DNA of 64,000 nt from Marivita sp051251565 (GCF_051251565.1 NZ_JBPOFB010000005.1:186001-250000), one strand, 5' to 3'; numbered from the stretch's first letter, positions 9,774 through 18,646 are shown. The notes: generated by a model not told the origin, from the letters alone. Translations and numbers: made by a program.

Positions 9774-9852
9774 TTTCTTTGGGCTTCAAATACCCTCGGG
9801 GGTTTGGGGGCAGAGCCCCCAACCTGTCGGATGGCCGAAGGCCATTCGAAAC
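9774..9852 (+). repeat. Modular intergenic repeat, copy B
   Basis: TTTCTTTGGGCTTCAAATAC leads into CTCGGGGG and the perfect hairpin TTGGGGGC-AGA-GCCCCCAA at 9804-9822, then AACCTGTCGG and a second small hairpin with GATGGCC-gaa-GGCCATT. It begins directly after hisE, lying between hisE and the convergent CoA-binding gene, and may terminate either one. Confidence 0.7.
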
Positions 9853-9856
9853 CCGT

Positions 9857-10324
9857 TCAAAGCTTGGACGAAATCACCCCGGTGTTGAAACCACCCATGC
9901 GTAGTTCCCCAAACAGTCGCTGGTATTCGATCTTCGGGCAGCGATCCATCACCACATCGACACCGCGCGCCTCTGCCTTGGCGGCGGCCTCGGGATGCTG
10001 GACGCCGATCTGCATCCAGATTGTCCGCAGATCCGGGAATACCTCAAGCGCCTCGTCGACAATCGGCGGGACAGCTTCGGAGCGACGGAAGATATCGACC
10101 ATGTCCACCGGCGCGTCGATGTCGCGCAGCGTTGCACGCACGGTTTGGCCAAACAGCATCTGACCGGCATGGCCGGGATTGACCGGGTAGACGGTGAATC
10201 CCTTCAGCGACAGATACCGCGCCACGTAATAGGATGGGCGCACAGGGTTCATCGACACCCCCACCACAGCCACCGTTTTGGTGCGGGTCAGGATGTCACG
10301 CAGAAATGCATCGGAATACGTCAT
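9857..10324 (-). CDS. CoA-binding domain protein (YccU type)
   Basis: A 155-residue protein formed by a single CoA_binding Rossmann domain: VAVVGVSMNPVRPSYYV binds the nucleotide, followed by the YPVNPGHAGQ and DMVDIFRRSEAVP blocks typical of the YccU/YneT group related to the succinyl-CoA synthetase alpha N-domain. It lacks the phosphohistidine segment, so it cannot be a ligase on its own; the cellular role of this family is unknown. It is convergent with hisE. Confidence 0.85.
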   Translation of the reverse strand: MTYSDAFLRDILTRTKTVAVVGVSMNPVRPSYYVARYLSLKGFTVYPVNPGHAGQMLFGQTVRATLRDIDAPVDMVDIFRRSEAVPPIVDEALEVFPDLRTIWMQIGVQHPEAAAKAEARGVDVVMDRCPKIEYQRLFGELRMGGFNTGVISSKL

Positions 10325-10350
10325 GGCCCGATCCTAACCCCAAGGTCAGA

Positions 10351-10382
10351 AAAGAAAAAGCGCCCAAGGAGACCTTGGGCGC
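10351..10382 (-). terminator. Intrinsic terminator (minus strand)
   Basis: A perfect 10-bp stem GCGCCCAAGG-AGA-CCTTGGGCGC at 10360-10382 with an A-rich run at 10350-10359, which reads as a T-run on the minus strand. It ends transcripts coming from the DUF2235 gene or from a small RNA starting near 10465. Confidence 0.85.
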
Positions 10383-10462
10383 AAGTGTTGGAACGAGGGA
10401 CAGTTAAGGTGCAGCGGGTGTTCCATTCCCGCGCTCCTGTATCCAAGAGTTAGGCACGATTT
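10383..10462 (-). ncRNA. Possible small RNA ending at the 10351-10382 terminator
   Basis: The 190-base gap between the DUF2235 stop and the CoA-binding gene holds a strong terminator on the minus strand, and TTTAAA at 10469-10474 could serve as a -10 box for a transcript of about 110 nt starting near 10462. No conserved RNA family is recognised. The sequence may equally be the 3' untranslated region of the DUF2235 gene, so this is only a candidate. Confidence 0.25.
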
Positions 10463-10513
10463 TCGATCTTTAAAGGGAATACCCACGTCTTTTAGTCACA
10501 TATTCGTCAGAAC

Positions 10514-11572
10514 TCAGGGCACCAAAGGTTCCGACACGGGTTTTGGCTCGGACACATGCAGCGATTCGTGAACGCGTTCCGAAGGGTCTGCGCCGATCTT
10601 GCGGCGTCTGCGATAGAGAAACAGCTTCCCCCAGCCCTTCCAATTGCCGGAGGACGGCGCATGTGCATCCTGCGGGAACTGTCCGCGCCATCCGTCCGGC
10701 AAGGGCAAACCTGCGCCATGAGCGCGCTCCAGCATCCAGACCAGCGGAATATTGGCCAGCGGGCGCGCCTCGTTATGGCCCCGCAACTGTCCACCCACAT
10801 CGCCATGCACCCCCTTGAACCACACCTGCTCGACATGCCCGAACCATCCGGGCGGACAGGACCACAGCACAGGTTCATAGGCCATGCGCCGTTCGTGATA
10901 GGCCAGTGCCTGAAACCCGTGCTGGATCGACGGGCCAAGCTGGTCGTTGTGAAAGGCATGCCGGTCATTGGTGAAGCGCCACATAATCGGCAGTCGCATG
11001 CCCAGCGCCTTGACCGTGTCCCAGACACCCACAACCGTGATCCGTGTCACATCATGGCAAAAAAGCGCGGCAAAATCGTGCGCCACATCGCCGGACGGCG
11101 TGTAGCGATAAAGGCGATAGGCCTGACGGATATTGCGTTCCGTCGCATATTCGGCGCGCAAGAGGCCGATCTCGTCAATGACCCCGGCCAAAGACCGGAC
11201 GGCATAGGCACCCCGCGAATAGCCAAAGAAAAAGATCCGGTCACCCGGTGCGTAGCGCGATGCCAAAAATCCGTAAGCACGGCAGATCTGGCGGTTGATC
11301 CCCCGCCCCACCGCGATATCGCGCGCACTGCGCCAGTCGGACCATTGCAAACCGGGCTCATAATACAGCGACACATCGCCCCCGACCTCTTGCAAGAGGC
11401 GGTACAAACGCCCTGCATTCGTCTCACAGCCCGGTTCAAGCGACGACAAGGTGCCATCGAGAATGATCACATGATCGCGCGGGCCTCGGCGTAGCGTGAC
11501 TGGCGACTGATCCGCAGAAACCCGTCTGCCGAACCAGCCAAGGACTCTCTCACTCAGCCGCGATGCGCGCAT
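10514..11572 (-). CDS. DUF2235 family alpha/beta hydrolase
   Basis: A 352-residue protein whose core matches DUF2235 (T6SS phospholipase-like hydrolases): VIILDGTLSSLE with N-terminal DGT motif, NAGRLYRLL, YYEPGLQW, and the nucleophile elbow FFGYSRGAYAVRSLAG with Ser in GYSRG; a later Asp in GVWDTVKALG and His in FKGVHGDVGG complete a plausible triad. Some family members are type VI effectors, but no vgrG, hcp or immunity gene is present, so a housekeeping role is more likely. Start is taken as ATG 11572 (MRASRLSERVLG), which overlaps the upstream molybdopterin enzyme's stop by 23 bases; the longer frame to 11683 is an unlikely arginine- and cysteine-rich leader. Confidence 0.75.
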   Translation of the reverse strand: MRASRLSERVLGWFGRRVSADQSPVTLRRGPRDHVIILDGTLSSLEPGCETNAGRLYRLLQEVGGDVSLYYEPGLQWSDWRSARDIAVGRGINRQICRAYGFLASRYAPGDRIFFFGYSRGAYAVRSLAGVIDEIGLLRAEYATERNIRQAYRLYRYTPSGDVAHDFAALFCHDVTRITVVGVWDTVKALGMRLPIMWRFTNDRHAFHNDQLGPSIQHGFQALAYHERRMAYEPVLWSCPPGWFGHVEQVWFKGVHGDVGGQLRGHNEARPLANIPLVWMLERAHGAGLPLPDGWRGQFPQDAHAPSSGNWKGWGKLFLYRRRRKIGADPSERVHESLHVSEPKPVSEPLVP

Positions 11573-13847
11573 CCTGCAACATGCCCCAAACCCGTTGCGG
11601 TGTGAACGGCATATCCGCCTGTCGCACGCCGCGCGACCACATGGCGTCCTGCACCGCGTTGGCCACCGCTGCCAGCGCGCCAATGGTGCCTGCTTCGCCG
11701 CAGCCCTTCATCCCCATTGGGTTGGTGGTCGAGGGCGTCGCCTCAGTGGTGAATCCGATCATGGGAAGATCATCGGCGCGCGGCATCGCATAGTCCATGA
11801 ACGTTGCCGTGAGCAGCTGCCCGTCCTCGTCATAGACCACCCGTTCCGTCAGCGCCTGACCCAAGCCCTGCGCCACTCCGCCATGCACCTGACCTTCGGC
11901 CAGCATCGGGTTGATGAGATTGCCAAAATCGTCAACCACGGTGTAGCGGTCGACACTGACCTGCCCGGTTTCGGGATCGACCTCGACCTCGGCCACATGT
12001 GCGCCATTGGGGAAACTGCGCGCATCCAGCGTGATTGTCGCATCAAAGATCAGCAGGTCGTCGCGCCCCGCGTCGCGCGCCATCTGCGCCACTTCGAGCA
12101 TGGTTGGCGTGATGTTTGACGTGCCAACGCGGAACTGCTCGTCGTCAAAGCTGATCTCGTTTTCCGCAATCCCCTGCTGATCCGCAAGAAAGCCGGTGAA
12201 AGCGGTGATGATCTTGTCCACTGCGGCAAGCGTCGCGGTGTTCTGGATCGTAACTGACCGAGACCCGCCAGTCCCGCCCCCACGCGCGATCAGGTCGCTG
12301 TCCCCTTGGACAAAGCGTATCTTGTCGGCAGGTATCCCGGTCTGGTCCGACAGGAATTGCGTGAACACCGTCTCGTGTCCCTGCCCGTTCGACTGTGTGC
12401 CGACATAGATCGACGCGCCGCCATCCTCGTCAAAGGTAACTTTGACGTCCTCCATCGGAGAGCCAAGAATGCTCTCGATGTAATAACACAGCCCCGAGCC
12501 ACGCAGCTTGCCCTGCGCCTCGGACGCCGCGCGCCGCGCGGCAAAGCCCGCATGATCAGCAAAGCCCGCAGCACGGCTCAGAACGCGGTCGAAATCGCCC
12601 ACGTCATAGGTTTCGCCTGTGGTGGTCTTGTAGGGAAACTGGTGCGGTTTGATAAAGTTGATGCGGCGCAGATCCCACGGGTCCACGTCCAGTTCGCGTG
12701 CAGCGCGGTCCATGACACGCTCCAGCAGATAGATCGCCTCGGGCCGTCCGGCCCCACGATAGGCGTCCACGGGCGTGGTATTGGTGTAGACCCCTTCCAC
12801 CTGAAGCCACGAGGTTTGCACATCGTAGGTGCCCATCAGAACCTTGGCGAACAGGTTGGTCTGGATCGCTTGGGCGAAATGCGAATTATACGCGCCCATA
12901 TTGGCAACGGTTTTCACGCGGTAGGCGGTGATCCGGTTGTCGGCGTCAAAGGCCAGCTCTGCGGTGTGGCGCAGATCGCGGCCCGCATTGTCCGACAGCA
13001 TCGCCTCGGTGCGTTCCGACATCCAGCGCACCGGGCGCCCCAGCATCTTGCAGGCAATGGCGGTCAAAAAGTTCTCGGGGTGCGGCATCGCCTTCATGCC
13101 GAACCCACCGCCCGTGTCGGGGTTGGTGACACGGATGGCCTCCGCGTCCATGTTCAAGACGCGCGCGAGGTGCTTTTTGTGTTCCCACACCCCTTGGGCG
13201 TTGATCGACACATGCAGGCGGTCGCCGTCGGGTTCGGCATAACACCCACGCGGCTCCATCGCGTTGACGATGATGCGGTTGTCCTCAACATCAAGGCTGA
13301 CGGTGCGGTGTGCGGCATCAAACGCGGCATGGGTCGCGGCCTCGTCCCCCAGACCCCAATCGAAGGCGGTGTTTCGGGGCGCTTCGGCGTGCAGCGGCAC
13401 GCCACCCGATGCAAGACCCAGATGCACGGGTTTGTCGGTGTATTCAAACTCTATCAGTTCCGCCGCATCCCGCGCTGCCTCAAGAGTATCGGCCACGATG
13501 AACGCGACCGCTTCGCCGACATAGCGGACGGTGTCAGTGGCAAGGACCGGACGAAACGGAGCCGCGCCGTTGCTGCCATCACGGTTGGGCACAGTTGTGC
13601 CCCAAAGCCCTTCTGTGTAACCGGCCTTGACCAGATCGGCGGCTGTCAGAATCAAATGTACGCCCGGCACGTCACGCGCGTCAGACACATCTAGCGTGTC
13701 GATCCGGGCATGGGCCACAGACGACCGGAACACATAGCCGCGCAACCCGTCAGTCGGCGCGATGTCGTCCACATAGCGGCCCGTGCCATTAAGAAACCGC
13801 ACATCTTCGATCCGTTTAACCGGCTGTGATTTTCCGAACTTTTCCAT
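11550..13847 (-). CDS. Xanthine dehydrogenase family molybdopterin-binding subunit (orphan large subunit)
   Basis: A 765-residue large subunit of the molybdenum hydroxylase family (CoxL/aldehyde oxidase group). Visible are the N-terminal DVRFLNGTGRYVDD, molybdopterin contacts GGGFGMK (residues about 253-259) and GGGTGGSRS, and the catalytic glutamate in GCGEAGTIG near the C-terminus. The loop AYRGAGRPE replaces the AYxCSFR of true form I CO dehydrogenase, so CO is not the substrate. Neither the FAD-binding medium subunit nor the 2Fe-2S small subunit, nor a maturation gene, is adjacent, so electron partners must be encoded elsewhere. Substrate unknown. Confidence 0.85.
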   Translation of the reverse strand: MEKFGKSQPVKRIEDVRFLNGTGRYVDDIAPTDGLRGYVFRSSVAHARIDTLDVSDARDVPGVHLILTAADLVKAGYTEGLWGTTVPNRDGSNGAAPFRPVLATDTVRYVGEAVAFIVADTLEAARDAAELIEFEYTDKPVHLGLASGGVPLHAEAPRNTAFDWGLGDEAATHAAFDAAHRTVSLDVEDNRIIVNAMEPRGCYAEPDGDRLHVSINAQGVWEHKKHLARVLNMDAEAIRVTNPDTGGGFGMKAMPHPENFLTAIACKMLGRPVRWMSERTEAMLSDNAGRDLRHTAELAFDADNRITAYRVKTVANMGAYNSHFAQAIQTNLFAKVLMGTYDVQTSWLQVEGVYTNTTPVDAYRGAGRPEAIYLLERVMDRAARELDVDPWDLRRINFIKPHQFPYKTTTGETYDVGDFDRVLSRAAGFADHAGFAARRAASEAQGKLRGSGLCYYIESILGSPMEDVKVTFDEDGGASIYVGTQSNGQGHETVFTQFLSDQTGIPADKIRFVQGDSDLIARGGGTGGSRSVTIQNTATLAAVDKIITAFTGFLADQQGIAENEISFDDEQFRVGTSNITPTMLEVAQMARDAGRDDLLIFDATITLDARSFPNGAHVAEVEVDPETGQVSVDRYTVVDDFGNLINPMLAEGQVHGGVAQGLGQALTERVVYDEDGQLLTATFMDYAMPRADDLPMIGFTTEATPSTTNPMGMKGCGEAGTIGALAAVANAVQDAMWSRGVRQADMPFTPQRVWGMLQDARIAAE

Positions 13848-13889
13848 GCTGACCTCGTGCAGTGCTGCCCTACGAATGTGGAGGGGACA

Positions 13890-15071
13890 CTAGCTTGCGA
13901 GGCGGCACTGTCCAGCGCGAACGCCCAATCGCTCAAGGTTAATGCAATCGCGCGTGCCGTAGCCATTAAACCCGGTCACCAGTGCAAGGCTATAGGCCCC
14001 TGCCCCGGTCAACAGGATGTAATCACCGTCGCTGATATCCGCAGGCAGTGCCCAGGTTCCCGGCACCCGGTCCAGGCTGTCACAGGTTGGCCCGAAAATG
14101 GTAAACAATTGCTTTGCCCCGTCGATCTGATCGCCGGTTTGCGCAAGCCCGATTTGGCGGCCCGGAACAGCCATATCGCGCCATTCACCAAGCGCACCGT
14201 AAAGACCGTCATTGAGGTAAAGCGTATCGTCACTGCGCGCCTTGACCCGGAGGAGCAGCCAAAGCGCGTCAGCCACCATCGCGCGCCCCGGTTCGCACCA
14301 GAGTTTTGGCGGTTGGGCCGGGAAATGGGTGTCAACGGCGCTGCGGATGGTGGCAAAGATCCCGTGCACCGGATCGGCGGAGCCGCCAGCTTTGGACGGA
14401 AACCCGCCGCCCACATTGAGCGCCGCCAGACGCACGCCTGCCCGGCACGCGATGTCTGCACAAGCCGCGATGTAATCGGCCCAACTGGACGGATCGGAGC
14501 ATTGGGTGCCGGGATGGAAGGTAAGCGCAGGCGTCAGACCCCGCTGGGCCACACATGCCAAAAGCGCGGCGGCCAGTTCGGGTGATGCGCCGAATTTCGT
14601 GCCGAAATCATAGGCACCCCCGGATCGTTTGAGCGACAGGCGCACCGCAATTTCGCTATTCGGCGGCAGCGCGCCAAGCTTGTCCAGTTCAGACATCCGG
14701 TCCACCGACCAGGACGCGATACCAAACGCCTTTGCCTGTGCGATCTCGGACAACGACCGGATCGGATTATGGTAGTGCAGCCGCGCGCTTGGCAATACGT
14801 CCCGCACCTCCTGCATCTCGGCCACAGAGGCGACGTCGAACGTGTCCAGACCAGCATTCACAAGCGCCTCCAGCACTTCGCGCCTTGGGTTGGCCTTGAC
14901 CGCATAACTGACGGACCCGGGCAACCCGCGCTGAAACACCTTTGCGCTGCGGATCAACGCGCTGGGACGGAACAGCGCAAGGGGCCCGTCGGGCCGTGTG
15001 TCGCGGATCAGCGCGGTGATGCGCGCCTGATCGAACGGACCTTGGGGGATGTTGTCTTTGCCTGCACGCAT
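13890..15071 (-). CDS. Ornithine decarboxylase-type PLP-dependent decarboxylase
   Basis: A 393-residue fold-type III (alanine racemase-like) decarboxylase of the Orn/DAP/Arg decarboxylase 2 family, probably making putrescine from ornithine. SYAVKANP carries the PLP Schiff-base lysine, HYHNPIRS and NVGGGFPSK bind phosphate and substrate, and FGPTCDSLDRV contains the cysteine-Asp pair that marks eukaryotic-type ornithine decarboxylases. ATG 15071 is chosen because GAGGGCGTC precedes it; the in-frame ATG at 15125 adds 18 residues and lacks a good ribosome-binding site. It is divergent from an Lrp-type regulator that may control it. Lysine could be an alternative substrate. Confidence 0.85.
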   Translation of the reverse strand: MRAGKDNIPQGPFDQARITALIRDTRPDGPLALFRPSALIRSAKVFQRGLPGSVSYAVKANPRREVLEALVNAGLDTFDVASVAEMQEVRDVLPSARLHYHNPIRSLSEIAQAKAFGIASWSVDRMSELDKLGALPPNSEIAVRLSLKRSGGAYDFGTKFGASPELAAALLACVAQRGLTPALTFHPGTQCSDPSSWADYIAACADIACRAGVRLAALNVGGGFPSKAGGSADPVHGIFATIRSAVDTHFPAQPPKLWCEPGRAMVADALWLLLRVKARSDDTLYLNDGLYGALGEWRDMAVPGRQIGLAQTGDQIDGAKQLFTIFGPTCDSLDRVPGTWALPADISDGDYILLTGAGAYSLALVTGFNGYGTRDCINLERLGVRAGQCRLAS

Positions 15072-15187
15072 GACGCCCTCATGTGTCGTCTTATTGATCT
15101 GCTCTAAGGGCAAGTGTGCGGCCATGTGACGCCAGATCCCGCCGACATATCTTGCAAATACGCATAATTTTGGGGCAGACTGACGGA

Positions 15188-15628
15188 ATGACCCTACAGA
15201 TCGACGAAACTGACGCCGCCCTCATTGCCTTGCTCAAGCGCAACGCCCGTGCCCCCGTGGCCGAGCTTGCCCGCAAGCTGGGATTGGCGCGCACAACCGT
15301 GCAGACCCGGATCGACAGGTTGCTGGAACGGGGTGTGATTGCGGGATTCATCTTGCGCGGCGGCGATGCTCTGGCTGCCCCGATCCGCGCGACGGTGCTG
15401 GTGTCCATCGCACCGCGCACCGGGCCGGGAGTTCTGTCACGGCTGCGCGCGCTGCCCAATGTCGAAGCGGTGTTTACCGTGTCCGGGCGGGTCGATCTGG
15501 TGGTTGAGATCAGCGCGCAGACAACCCAGGGGCTGGACCGGACGCTGGACGATATTGCCGAGGCGAAGGGCGTTCAAAGCTCCGAGAGCTTTATCCACCT
15601 GTCAACCAAGCTTGACCGACGGGGATAA
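15188..15628 (+). CDS. Lrp/AsnC family transcriptional regulator
   Basis: A 146-residue regulator. The N-terminal winged helix-turn-helix (LQIDETDAALIALLKRNARA, then VAELARKLGLARTTVQTRIDRL) is followed by a RAM/ligand-binding domain with ATVLVSIAPRTGPGVL and VSGRVDLVVEIS. Such regulators bind amino acids and often act on a divergently transcribed metabolic gene; here that is the ornithine decarboxylase-type gene, whose start is 116 bases away. The ATG at 15188 gives the usual MTLQIDETD start. Confidence 0.9.
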   Translation: MTLQIDETDAALIALLKRNARAPVAELARKLGLARTTVQTRIDRLLERGVIAGFILRGGDALAAPIRATVLVSIAPRTGPGVLSRLRALPNVEAVFTVSGRVDLVVEISAQTTQGLDRTLDDIAEAKGVQSSESFIHLSTKLDRRG

Positions 15629-15656
15629 GCGGCGCCACTTTGAGGCGCCGTGCCCC

Positions 15657-16256
15657 CTAGTCTTCTTCGGCGGTGCTGTATTTCTGGATCACCCCGGCCT
15701 GCGCGATAAAGAATACGAAAGTCGCACCAGTCAGAACGAAGGTTTCAAAATAGACCCAGATTTCCGTGCTTTGCGTCCGCCAGACGATCTCGTTCGAGGC
15801 GGCAAGCAGGAAAAAGAACCCGGTCATGCGCTTGGTCAGGATCATCCAGCCCTCATGCTCCATCGGGAGCAATTCGCCCATCACCACGCGCAGATAGCTT
15901 TGGCCGCGCAGCAGACCGACAGCCAGGATACCGCCCAGCAGCGAATAGACCATCGTGGGTTTCATTTTGATGAACCGGTCATCATTGAGCCAGACAGTCA
16001 GCCCGCCAAACACCACCACCAACACGGCCGTGACGATCTGCATCCGGCTGATGTGGCCGGTCAGCGCCCAAAGCACGCCCATCGACGCAAGGATCACCGG
16101 GATGAAAAGTGCTGTGACAACGATGAACCCGTCATATTCGGTACCGCCAAAGGTAAAGACCTCGTCCTTGAGCCAAAGATAGGCGACGAAGAAGCCGATC
16201 ACCGGGCCCAGTTCCAATGCCGATTTTACCCATTGCGGGATATGCCGTTTTGCCAC
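15657..16256 (-). CDS. yciB: Inner membrane-spanning protein YciB (septation protein A / IspZ family)
   Basis: A 199-residue integral membrane protein with about five transmembrane helices and the family start LELGPVIGFFVAY, followed by ISRMQIVTAVLVVVFGG and the conserved MKPTMVYSLLGG and TGFFFLLAASNEIVWR blocks. YciB is linked in other bacteria to envelope integrity and intracellular septation; its biochemical role is unresolved. It is the last gene of a minus-strand run ftsY, EamA transporter, yciB, beginning 4 bases after the transporter stop, so co-transcription is likely. Confidence 0.93.
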   Translation of the reverse strand: MAKRHIPQWVKSALELGPVIGFFVAYLWLKDEVFTFGGTEYDGFIVVTALFIPVILASMGVLWALTGHISRMQIVTAVLVVVFGGLTVWLNDDRFIKMKPTMVYSLLGGILAVGLLRGQSYLRVVMGELLPMEHEGWMILTKRMTGFFFLLAASNEIVWRTQSTEIWVYFETFVLTGATFVFFIAQAGVIQKYSTAEED

Positions 16257-16259
16257 TGA

Positions 16260-17165
16260 TCAGCCTCCGAATTCCACGATGACAGCCCCTAGCGCGATCA
16301 GGGCCATGAGCGCAATCCTGCGCGGACCGACAGTTTCTTTCAAGAACACCCAGCCGATGATCGCGGCGAACACGGTCGAGGTTTCACGCAGCACCGCCGC
16401 TTCGCCCACCTGATCGAGCCGCGTGGCCACCATGATGGAGCCAAAGCTGAAAAACGCCACCAGCCCGCCGATCACGCCGCGTACGGCCAGGGGGCCGAGA
16501 TCCGGTTTGTGGGTCATGGTTCGATAACGGAAAGCTGCAATGATTGGCATGGCGATCCCATCGATCATGAAAAACCACGCCAAAAAGGTGAACGGGTTTG
16601 CGGTGGCACGGATGCCGTAGGCGTCATAGGTGGTGTACAGCGCCACAAAAAGGCCAGTGGCAACGGCAAGGGCAAGCGCGACGGGCAGCGTGTCGCGTTC
16701 GGCTTCAAGGTAGACGAGGTTGTAGACCGCAAGGCCGAAGATCCCCGCGAGCAAAACGCCAAGTCCCAGCCATTGCACAAGCGAAAACACTTCGCCAAAG
16801 ATCAGGTACGCGCCGATCACCGCAAAGAGCGGCCCGGTGCCGCGCACCACCGGGTAAACGACGGTGAACGCGCCCTTGGTATAGGCCTGCGCCTGCAAGA
16901 GCTTGTAGCCAAGGTGGATGATGAACGCGCCCAGAAAGATTGGCCACATATGCGGCTCGGGCCAGGGCACGACGAACAGCGCAAAGGGCGCGGCCATCAG
17001 GCCATAGCTGATATCAATCGCGCCGCGCGACATCCACGGATCGTGACGCCCCTTTTGAAGCGCCCCGAACGCCGCGTGCAGCACTGCCGCCAGCAGGGCC
17101 AGCCAAAGGGCCAGTTGCGCGCCTTCGGCGGTGCCTTCTATCGAGATAAGCCAGTCGCTGATCAT
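16260..17165 (-). CDS. DMT superfamily (EamA) transporter
   Basis: A 301-residue inner-membrane protein with ten predicted transmembrane helices arranged as two EamA repeats; GTGPLFAVIGAYLIFGE in the first half and LRETSTVFAAIIGWVFLKETVGPRR in the second are the family's repeat ends. EamA proteins export or import small metabolites; substrate unknown. ATG 17165 is used rather than the GTG at 17180, which would run into repeat copy C. It lies between ftsY and yciB on the same strand. Confidence 0.85.
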   Translation of the reverse strand: MISDWLISIEGTAEGAQLALWLALLAAVLHAAFGALQKGRHDPWMSRGAIDISYGLMAAPFALFVVPWPEPHMWPIFLGAFIIHLGYKLLQAQAYTKGAFTVVYPVVRGTGPLFAVIGAYLIFGEVFSLVQWLGLGVLLAGIFGLAVYNLVYLEAERDTLPVALALAVATGLFVALYTTYDAYGIRATANPFTFLAWFFMIDGIAMPIIAAFRYRTMTHKPDLGPLAVRGVIGGLVAFFSFGSIMVATRLDQVGEAAVLRETSTVFAAIIGWVFLKETVGPRRIALMALIALGAVIVEFGG

Positions 17166-17180
17166 CTCGTGGAGGCGCAC

Positions 17181-17247
17181 ACAGGTTGGGGGGCTCTGCC
17201 CCCCGGCGCTGCGCGCCTCCCCCCGAGGTATTTGACGCCCAAAGAAG
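17181..17247 (-). repeat. Modular intergenic repeat, copy C (reverse orientation)
   Basis: On the minus strand the copy reads CTTCTTTGGGCGTCAAATAC-CTCGGGG, then an extra small hairpin GGCGC-GCA-GCGCC not seen in the others, then the hairpin GGGGGGC-AGA-GCCCCCC (17188-17204) and AACCTGT. It starts 4 bases after the ftsY stop. Confidence 0.7.
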
Positions 17248-17250
17248 CAG

Positions 17251-18582
17251 TCATTCGGTGCTGAGGCCCGTCAGCGCAGCGGCGAATTCTTCGGGATCGA
17301 AGGGTTGCAGATCGTCGATCTGTTCGCCAACGCCAATGGCGTGGATCGGCAGGCCGAATTTGTCCGCAAGCGCCACCAGAACACCGCCCCGTGCGGTGCC
17401 GTCAAGTTTGGTCATGACAAGCCCGGTCACATCGGCCAGTTCCTGGAATGTCTTGACCTGGCTCAGCGCGTTCTGACCGGTGGTGGCATCGAGCACCAGC
17501 AGCGTATTGTGCGGCGCATCCGGGTCTTTCTTGCGGATCACGCGGACGATCTTGGCCAGTTCTTCCATCAGGTCAGCGCGGTTTTGCAAACGGCCAGCGG
17601 TGTCGATCATCAAAAGGTCAGCGCCATCGGCCTGTGCTTTGGTCATGGCATCATAGGCAAGGCTGGCGGGATCAGAGCCTTCGGGCGCGGTCAGCACCGG
17701 CACACCCGCCCGGTCACCCCAGACCTGAAGCTGTTCGACCGCCGCCGCGCGGAACGTATCACCGGCGGCGATGACCACGTTTTTGCCAGCGGCGCGGAAT
17801 TGGCTGGCAAGTTTTCCGATGGTCGTGGTTTTGCCCGATCCGTTCACCCCGACCACCAGCACCACTTGCGGTTTGGTCGGATAGAGCGGCAGGGGCCGCG
17901 CGACAGGCTCCATGATGCGGGCGATTTCGGCGGCCAGCAATTCCTTGATCTCGCGCACGCTGAGTTTCTTGCCAAAGCGGCCTTCGGCAATGTTGGCAGT
18001 GACGCGCAGGGCGGTGTCCACGCCCATATCCGCCTGGATCAGCAGCTCTTCGAGCTGTTCCAGCATGTGATCGTCGAGTTCCCGGCGGATTTCCGTGGGT
18101 GCGGCGGACCGGCCCAGAAGGCGACCCAGAAAGCCAGGTTTGGGGACACCGGCTGCCGGTGCTGGCTCGGTCAGGGTGACGGGGTTCACAGGGATTTCGA
18201 CCGGGGCTGACGCAGGGCGTTCAGACGGCTTGGGCGGCACCGGATCGCTGGGATGTGGCGCTTCCATCGGTGCGGGCGGAGGGCTGACCCGGGTTGGGTC
18301 CAGTGCAGGCAGATCAGGTGCAGGCGGTGCTGGTGTGTCCTGTGGGAGGTCGGGCTGCGGGATCTCCTGCGGCGCGTCCGGTTCGGGCAGATCCGGCTGC
18401 GGCACCTCTTGGGGGGCGTCGGGGCTTGGCACGTCTGCGGGCGGCGGTGTCGGATCGCTTGGCGGCGGCGCTTCGGGGGTTGGGGTGTCCGCACCACCGT
18501 CCGACACGATGGCGTCCAGACCTTCGTCCAGTTTGGACGAGGACTTGAAGAGCTTCGATTTCAGCTTGCCGAAAAAGGACAT
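17251..18582 (-). CDS. ftsY: Signal recognition particle receptor FtsY
   Basis: Docks SRP-ribosome complexes at the inner membrane and drives co-translational insertion through GTP hydrolysis together with Ffh. The C-terminal NG domain is complete: G1 GVNGSGKTTT, DTFRAAAVEQL, G3 DTAGR, G4 TKLDGTARGG and the closing GVGEQIDDLQPF. The N-terminal about 130 residues form an acidic, proline-rich A-region containing near-repeats of DAPQE(V/I)PQPDLP. Length is 443 residues, normal for an FtsY with an extended A-region. It is followed by repeat C, then the transporter and yciB. Confidence 0.96.
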   Translation of the reverse strand: MSFFGKLKSKLFKSSSKLDEGLDAIVSDGGADTPTPEAPPPSDPTPPPADVPSPDAPQEVPQPDLPEPDAPQEIPQPDLPQDTPAPPAPDLPALDPTRVSPPPAPMEAPHPSDPVPPKPSERPASAPVEIPVNPVTLTEPAPAAGVPKPGFLGRLLGRSAAPTEIRRELDDHMLEQLEELLIQADMGVDTALRVTANIAEGRFGKKLSVREIKELLAAEIARIMEPVARPLPLYPTKPQVVLVVGVNGSGKTTTIGKLASQFRAAGKNVVIAAGDTFRAAAVEQLQVWGDRAGVPVLTAPEGSDPASLAYDAMTKAQADGADLLMIDTAGRLQNRADLMEELAKIVRVIRKKDPDAPHNTLLVLDATTGQNALSQVKTFQELADVTGLVMTKLDGTARGGVLVALADKFGLPIHAIGVGEQIDDLQPFDPEEFAAALTGLSTE

Positions 18583-18646
18583 GGCGGGCCGTCCGTTACT
18601 GGGTCATTGCCTTTCACCTAGACGGTATCAGGCCAAGATGGAAGGC

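Noticed and set aside
10360..10462. 26-codon frame MEHPLHLNCPSFQ... on the minus strand
   Set aside because: It runs through the terminator hairpin and has no support beyond a weak ribosome-binding site.
10514..11572. Type VI secretion effector
   Set aside because: DUF2235 occurs in such effectors, but there is no vgrG, PAAR or immunity gene nearby.
12306..13694. 462-codon plus-strand frame opposite the molybdopterin enzyme
   Set aside because: Composition is atypical and the minus-strand gene is full of conserved motifs.
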